NCBI GenBank assembly: GCA_934667845.1
Contig: CAKUMQ010000079.1
Coordinates: 1 to 9,675 of the forward strand
Origin: an uncultured Eubacteriales bacterium
GTDB taxonomy: Bacteria > Bacillota > Clostridia > Oscillospirales > Acutalibacteraceae
Length of the DNA: 9,675 nucleotides
Direction of reading: 5' to 3'
The first letter of the stretch is position 1; each line of letters begins with the position of its first letter. Under the pieces are notes generated by a model. It saw nothing but the letters and a program-made list of their open reading frames with translations, was not told where the DNA came from and searched no databases. The translations under genes were made by a program, and so were the position numbers. This document shows, piece after piece, positions 6,540 through 9,675 of this stretch.

Positions 6540-6980
6540 TCACAGGGACAGCACGAGCTGGATCAGCTTGGAAAGGCCGATATCCACCAGCCAGATCAGC
6601 AGACCCAGTATTGCGCAAACGGCGATAGTCACAAGCGTGTTGCGCATCACGGTCTTGCGATCCGGCCACACGACCTTTTTTGCCTCGCTGACGAGTCCGC
6701 GGAAATATTTTCCCGCCTTCTCCGCTTTTTCATCCTGATAATTGCCCTTTTTGGCCTTGCTCAGACCGATCAGCCAGAGGATCAGACCAACGATGATTGC
6801 CAGGATAGCGAGGTAAAAAAGAACCTTCTGAAAGGTCAGGTACTGCAGATCAAAGAACCGGGCGACCCATCCTCCGAAGCCGTATTTCCCCATGGCGGAG
6901 AACATATCGGTGTTGTTCAGAAAGGCCAGCAGGGCGACGACCGCACCGGCGATCATCAGGATAATTCCTCCCAGGATCAT
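6540..6980 (-). CDS. secE: Preprotein translocase subunit SecE with N-terminal two-helix extension
   Basis: The last ~60 residues are a typical short SecE: an amphipathic cytoplasmic helix AGKYFRGLVSEAKKVVWPD (89-107) with the conserved VVWP, then the clamp helix TLVTIAVCAILGLLIWLV (115-132). Most Firmicutes SecE proteins consist of only this part. Here residues 1-21 (GGIILMIAGAVVALLAFL) and about 53-73 (VLFYLAILAIIVGLILWLIGL) form two more membrane helices, joined by a loop, giving three as in E. coli SecE. GGAG eight bases upstream supports the ATG at 6980. A second GGGAGG lies within the first codons, ten bases before an ATG at codon 9, so a slightly shorter form is possible. It follows rpmG by 18 bases. 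Confidence 0.92.
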   Translation of the reverse strand: MILGGIILMIAGAVVALLAFLNNTDMFSAMGKYGFGGWVARFFDLQYLTFQKVLFYLAILAIIVGLILWLIGLSKAKKGNYQDEKAEKAGKYFRGLVSEAKKVVWPDRKTVMRNTLVTIAVCAILGLLIWLVDIGLSKLIQLVLSL

Positions 6981-6998
6981 TCCCTTTTCTCCTCTCGC

Positions 6999-7148
6999 TT
7001 ACTTCGTCTCTCTGTGGAGAGTGTGTTTGCGACAGAACCGGCAATACTTGTTCATTTCCAGTCTGTCCGGGTCGTTCTTCTTGTTCTTCATGGTGTTGTA
7101 GTTGCGTTGCTTGCATTCCGTGCAGGCCAGGGTAATTTTGACTCTCAT
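6999..7148 (-). CDS. rpmG: 50S ribosomal protein L33
   Basis: The 49-residue protein begins MRVKITLACTECKQRNYNT and ends CRFCRKHTLHRETK, diagnostic for L33. Two CxxC pairs (Cys9/Cys12 and Cys36/Cys39) mark the zinc-binding form, which in Firmicutes often has a cysteine-free paralogue used when zinc is scarce. GGAGGTG five bases before the ATG supports the start. It is the first gene of the rpmG-secE-nusG-rplK-rplA transcript, as in many Firmicutes, and is easily missed because of its size. Confidence 0.96.
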   Translation of the reverse strand: MRVKITLACTECKQRNYNTMKNKKNDPDRLEMNKYCRFCRKHTLHRETK

Positions 7149-7207
7149 AACGGCACCTCCCGATTGTCGGAAATTTGAAAAGCCTCCCTCAGCAGACGGG
7201 CATCTGC

Positions 7208-7233
7208 GCGCAAAAAAATGAGCGCAAAAAAAT
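7208..7233. repeat. Tandem 12-base repeat in the operon leader
   Basis: GCGCAAAAAAAT occurs twice with a 14-base period (7208-7219 and 7222-7233), so the leader RNA of the rpmG operon carries two U7 runs each followed by GCGC. No stable stem precedes either run apart from a weak CCUC/GGGG at the very 5' end. Confidence 0.7.
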
Positions 7234-7255
7234 AACCCCCTTTTGAGGTATTCTT

Positions 7256-7284
7256 ACTATACCATAGATCGGGCAACAGGTCAA
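7256..7284 (-). promoter_or_regulatory. Main promoter of the rpmG-secE-nusG-rplK-rplA operon
   Basis: Minus strand TTGACC (7284-7279), 17 bases, TATAGT (7261-7256). Upstream, T7 and A7 tracts (7296-7302 and 7308-7314) lie where an UP element would be, as expected for a highly expressed ribosomal promoter. The start near 7249 gives a leader of about 100 bases before rpmG. A CGGCGG/CCGCCG inverted repeat (7318-7335) lies further upstream. Confidence 0.88.
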
Positions 7285-7373
7285 GCCCTATTTGCAAAAA
7301 AATCCCGTTTTTTTCGCCGGCGGACAAAACCGCCGCAGATGCATTGTAATTATATATGTATATGGTATAGATA

Positions 7374-7409
7374 GAAAACGGCAAAGCGGGGCGGCAAAAG
7401 CCGCCCCGC
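7374..7409 (-). terminator. Intrinsic terminator of lexA
   Basis: GCGGGGCGGC and GCCGCCCCGC form a perfect ten-bp stem with a four-base loop, six bases after the lexA stop. The downstream T-rich tract (TTTGCCGTTTTC) is interrupted, so efficiency is uncertain. Confidence 0.8.
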
Positions 7410-7415
7410 CGTTCT

Positions 7416-8003
7416 TCATCCGAAATACCGCACAAGCGAGATCACCTTGCCGAGCACGGCACACTCCTTCACAATGATCGGCTCATACTCGTCGTTCTCC
7501 GGTTGGAGCCGGATGTGCCCGTCTTCGGCAAAAAAGCGTTTCACCGTCGCCTCGTCGCCGATCAGCGCCACCACGATATCGCCGTTTTCCGCCGTGGGTG
7601 TGCGGTGGACGATCACGACGTCGCCGTTCATGATGCCCGCATTGATCATGCTCGTCCCGTGCACGCGCAGCGCAAACAGCTCCCGCGGGTCATAGCGCCC
7701 GCCGGAATACGGCACATAATCCTCGACCTCTTCCACCGCCAGGATCGGCATCCCTGCGGTCACATGGCCGAGCAGCGGCACGCGCGCCACCGTCTCGCCG
7801 GGCAGGCGGATGGCACGGTTGAGCCCGCTCTGGCGCGAAATATAGCCGCCCTCCTCCAGAACCTTCAGGTACGCATGCACCGTAGAGGTGGAACGGATGC
7901 CCGCCGCCGCGCAGATCTCCCGCACGCTGGGCGGCACGCCGTCCCCGGCGCGTTCGCGCAGAAATTCCAACACCTTCTGCTGTTTTTCGTTCAATGGTTT
8001 CAT
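7416..8003 (-). CDS. lexA: LexA SOS repressor (self-cleaving, S24 family)
   Basis: The 195-residue repressor of DNA-damage genes is inactivated by RecA-stimulated self-cleavage. The winged-helix DNA-binding domain (1-68) contains PPSVREICAAAGIRSTSTVHAYL with recognition-helix residues around 38-45. The cleavage bond Ala83-Gly84 lies in HVTAGMPILAVE. The catalytic dyad is Ser118 (HGTSM) and Lys155 (EATVKRF). All elements needed for autocleavage are intact. The start at 8003 matches the family N-terminus MKPLNEKQQKVLEFL and has AAAGGAG about ten bases upstream; a longer in-frame reading from 8171 would translate through the promoter and operators. It is transcribed alone, divergently from the AbrB-like gene, and is probably autoregulated through the paired palindromes. 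Confidence 0.97.
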   Translation of the reverse strand: MKPLNEKQQKVLEFLRERAGDGVPPSVREICAAAGIRSTSTVHAYLKVLEEGGYISRQSGLNRAIRLPGETVARVPLLGHVTAGMPILAVEEVEDYVPYSGGRYDPRELFALRVHGTSMINAGIMNGDVVIVHRTPTAENGDIVVALIGDEATVKRFFAEDGHIRLQPENDEYEPIIVKECAVLGKVISLVRYFG

Positions 8004-8036
8004 ACCCCAGTCGCTCCTTTCCCCTGTACAATCCGC

Positions 8037-8052
8037 AAACAAACGTTTGTTT
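8037..8052. promoter_or_regulatory. Putative LexA operator 1 (downstream of the -10)
   Basis: AAACAAACGTTTGTTT is a perfect 16-bp palindrome just past the lexA -10, near the expected transcription start. It shares CAAACGTTTGTTT with operator 2. The assignment to LexA rests on position; the sequence is not the GAAC-N4-GTTC box known from Bacillus. Confidence 0.7.
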
Positions 8053-8057
8053 TCTTT

Positions 8058-8086
8058 AGTATAGCACATCTCCCGGCAAAATGCAA
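8058..8086 (-). promoter_or_regulatory. lexA promoter
   Basis: Minus strand TTGCAT (8086-8081), 17 bases, TATACT (8063-8058). Operator 2 overlaps the -35 and operator 1 lies at the start site, so a bound repressor would block polymerase. An A/T-rich block at 8100-8118 lies upstream. Confidence 0.82.
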
Positions 8087-8093
8087 ACGTTTG
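8084..8093. promoter_or_regulatory. Putative LexA operator 2 (over the -35)
   Basis: CAAACGTTTG is a perfect ten-bp palindrome, and the plus-strand match to operator 1 extends to 13 bases (CAAACGTTTGTTT, to 8096). The centres are 44 bp apart, about four helical turns, so two dimers would sit on nearly the same face. Confidence 0.65.
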
Positions 8094-8136
8094 TTTGTGA
8101 TTTTTCAAAAAATTTTTTCGCGGCATTGATGCGGGC

Positions 8137-8165
8137 TTGACAACAGGCAGACCGCATGGTATACT
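8137..8165 (+). promoter_or_regulatory. Promoter of the AbrB-like/Met-gamma-lyase unit
   Basis: TTGACA (8137-8142), 17 bases, TATACT (8160-8165): full consensus -35 and near-consensus -10. The start is expected near 8172, giving a leader of about 44 bases. It points away from lexA; operator 2 ends 43 bp upstream of this -35. Confidence 0.88.
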
Positions 8166-8215
8166 GGGCAATCGTGTTATACAAGTAGGAAAAGTAGAAC
8201 TCGAAGGAGGACGCT

Positions 8216-8488
8216 ATGGCAGGAGGAAAGCATGTTTTGGGGCTGCCGGGCGGCAAGCACCTGTTCGGCACCGCCCGCGTCGGTGAAAAGGGGCAGATCG
8301 TGATCCCGAAGGAGGCGCGCGCGCTGTTTGACATTCACCCCGGCGACACGCTGCTTTTGCTCGGCGACGAGCAAAACGGCATACTCATCACCCGCCCGGA
8401 CGTGCTCAACGGCGTGGCGCTGAAAATACTGAACGGCTGGTCGGGAGAAGCCGCAGAAAATAACAGGGAGGATACGACCGATGAATAA
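8216..8488 (+). CDS. AbrB/MazE/SpoVT-fold DNA-binding protein
   Basis: The 90-residue protein has one swapped-hairpin AbrB-type domain at about 18-62. Its core reads GEKGQIVIPKEARALFDIHPGDTLLLLGDE, closely matching the family pattern (G-IVIPKE-R--F-I-PGD-L). Such proteins act as dimeric transition-state type regulators or antitoxins; no toxin gene is adjacent, so a transcription regulator is more likely. The N-terminus carries GGKHVLG (3-9) and GGKHLFG (12-18), a nine-residue-period repeat. The C-terminus (after 75) is polar and acidic. AAGGAGG five bases before the ATG is an excellent ribosome binding site. Its last eight bases overlap the next gene, so both are probably translated together. 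Its targets are unknown. Confidence 0.88.
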   Translation: MAGGKHVLGLPGGKHLFGTARVGEKGQIVIPKEARALFDIHPGDTLLLLGDEQNGILITRPDVLNGVALKILNGWSGEAAENNREDTTDE

Positions 8489-9675
8489 ATGGGAGATGTA
8501 TGAAAAGCTCGGACTGTCGGACAAGGTGCTGGCGTTCGGCGAGGAGGTGCTGACCTCGCTCAGGGAGCGGTTTGCCGCCATTGACGAGACAGCGGAATAC
8601 AATCAGGCGAAAGTACTGTACGCCATGCAGAAAAACCGCGTCAGCGCGGGCTGCTTCGCCGCAACGACAGGTTACGGCTATGACGACATGGGGCGCGAGG
8701 TGCTTGAAAAGGTCTATGCCGACTGCTTCCACACCGAGGCGGCACTGGTGCGCCCGCAGATCACCTGCGGCACCCACGCGCTCGCGGTCGCGCTGTCCTC
8801 GCAGCTGCGGCCCGGCGACGAGCTGCTGTCTCCGGTCGGCCGCCCGTATGACACGCTCGAAGAGGTCATCGGCATCCGCGAATCGCCCTGCTCTCTGAAG
8901 GAATACGGCGTCAGCTACCGGCAGGTCGATCTGCTGCCCGACGGCAGTTTTGACTATGACGGCATCCGCACCGCGCTGAACGACCGCACGCGGCTGGTCA
9001 CGATCCAGCGCTCCAAGGGCTATCAGACCCGCCCCTCCTTTTCGGTAGAGCAGATCGGCGAGCTGATCGCGTTTATCAAGGGGCTGCGTCCGGACGTGCT
9101 GTGCATGGTGGACAACTGCTACGGTGAATTCGTGGAGATGCAGGAGCCGTCCGATGTCGGCGCGGATATGACGGTCGGCTCACTGATCAAAAATCCCGGC
9201 GGCGGGCTTGCCCCCATCGGCGGCTACATCTGCGGCACCGCCGCCTGCATCGAGCGGTGCGCCTACCGCCTGAGCGCGCCCGGACTCGGGCAGGAGGTCG
9301 GCGCAAATCTCGGCATTCTCCCCGCATTCTATCAGGGGCTGTTCCTTGCCCCGACCGTCGTTTCGGGCGCGCTCAAGGGCGCGGTATTTGCCGCCAACAT
9401 CTATGAGCGGCTGGGCTTTCCGGTCGTGCCGAACGGCAGCGAGCCGCGGCACGACATTATCCAGGCGGTCTCGCTCGGCTCACCGGAGGCGATGCTCGCC
9501 TTCTGCCGCGGCATCCAGGCTGCCGCGCCGGTGGACAGCTATGTGACGCCCGAGCCGTGGGCTATGCCCGGCTATGATGATCCCGTCATCATGGCGGCGG
9601 GCGCCTTTGTGCAGGGCTCCTCCATCGAGCTGAGCGCCGACGGCCCCATCCGCCCGCCCTATGCCGTCTATTTTC
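8481..9675 (+). CDS. PLP-dependent methionine gamma-lyase family protein (aluminium-resistance type; partial, C-terminus beyond window)
   Basis: The first 398 residues of a fold-type I PLP enzyme are visible. Family marks are TCGTHALAVAL (95-105) for the cofactor phosphate-binding region, QRSKGYQTRPSF (176-187), VDNCYGEFVE (210-219) with the Asp that contacts the pyridine nitrogen, and SLIKNPGGGLAPIGGY (234-249), where Lys237 is the likely Schiff-base lysine. This combination matches the Pfam Met_gamma_lyase group (YnbB-like), historically called aluminium resistance proteins. The true substrate is not established; C-S lyase chemistry on sulfur amino acids is inferred. Family members are usually about 410-430 residues, so little is missing. 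The start at 8481 is supported by GGAGGAT seven bases upstream and overlaps the end of the AbrB-like gene by eight bases. In many Clostridia this gene lies near lexA, hfq and miaA. Confidence 0.88.
   Translation, partial: MNKWEMYEKLGLSDKVLAFGEEVLTSLRERFAAIDETAEYNQAKVLYAMQKNRVSAGCFAATTGYGYDDMGREVLEKVYADCFHTEAALVRPQITCGTHALAVALSSQLRPGDELLSPVGRPYDTLEEVIGIRESPCSLKEYGVSYRQVDLLPDGSFDYDGIRTALNDRTRLVTIQRSKGYQTRPSFSVEQIGELIAFIKGLRPDVLCMVDNCYGEFVEMQEPSDVGADMTVGSLIKNPGGGLAPIGGYICGTAACIERCAYRLSAPGLGQEVGANLGILPAFYQGLFLAPTVVSGALKGAVFAANIYERLGFPVVPNGSEPRHDIIQAVSLGSPEAMLAFCRGIQAAAPVDSYVTPEPWAMPGYDDPVIMAAGAFVQGSSIELSADGPIRPPYAVYF

Noticed and set aside
7318..7335. CGGCGG/CCGCCG inverted repeat considered as a terminator
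   Set aside because: No T-run follows on either strand; the lexA transcript already has a stronger hairpin nearer its stop.
7145..7435. A 96-codon minus-strand open frame between lexA and rpmG
   Set aside because: It spans the lexA terminator and the main operon promoter, lacks a ribosome binding site and resembles no family.
8004..8171. Possible N-terminal extension of LexA
   Set aside because: It would cross the lexA promoter and both palindromes; the family start is at 8003.
1..9675. Search for tRNA/rRNA genes, CRISPR arrays, insertion sequences and phage genes
   Set aside because: None was seen by eye; the only repeats are the short ones listed, and no transposase or integrase frames are present.

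Overview
The window comes from a Gram-positive, fairly GC-rich member of the Clostridia, probably Oscillospirales/Ruminococcaceae-like. The indications are consensus -35/-10 promoters with 17-bp spacers, strong GGAGG ribosome binding sites, a Firmicutes-type LexA, an AbrB/SpoVT-fold regulator, a clostridial GlmU-like acyltransferase, and A-rich intergenic tracts against GC-rich coding sequence. The order is inferred from gene families and style, not from a marker gene.

Layout. All genes from 1 to 8003 lie on the minus strand and are read from right to left. At the right, lexA (7416-8003) and a divergent two-gene unit on the plus strand (AbrB-like regulator 8216-8488; PLP-dependent methionine-gamma-lyase-family enzyme 8481 to the window end) share a 212-bp control region. 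That region carries two back-to-back promoters and two copies of a palindrome around CAAACGTTTG, placed as expected for LexA autorepression. To the left of lexA, a strong promoter (7256-7284) starts the ribosomal/secretion/elongation operon rpmG-secE-nusG-rplK-rplA. rplJ-rplL follow from their own promoter (4572-4600), with an L10-type leader and an intrinsic attenuator. A terminator closes rplL. secD-secF then form a separate operon with its own consensus promoter (3169-3197), overlapping ATGA start/stop and terminator. A partial gene for a GlmU-C-terminal-like left-handed beta-helix protein runs off the left edge.

How it works together. The central genes make the L7/L12 stalk (L10, L12), the L1 stalk protein, L11, L33, the elongation factor NusG and the translocon subunit SecE; SecDF assists Sec export. 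Regulation can be read directly in the RNA. There are two separate L1-binding-site mimics of the 23S rRNA, one just before rplK and one before rplA, and an L10 leader plus attenuator before rplJ. rpoB/rpoC, which normally follow rplL, are absent, and secDF takes their place.

The region is mostly housekeeping, and I do not see a new defence or mobile system. The points most worth a second look are the duplicated L1 operators, the non-canonical putative LexA boxes, the three-helix SecE with an N-terminal extension, and the broken rplL-rpoBC linkage.
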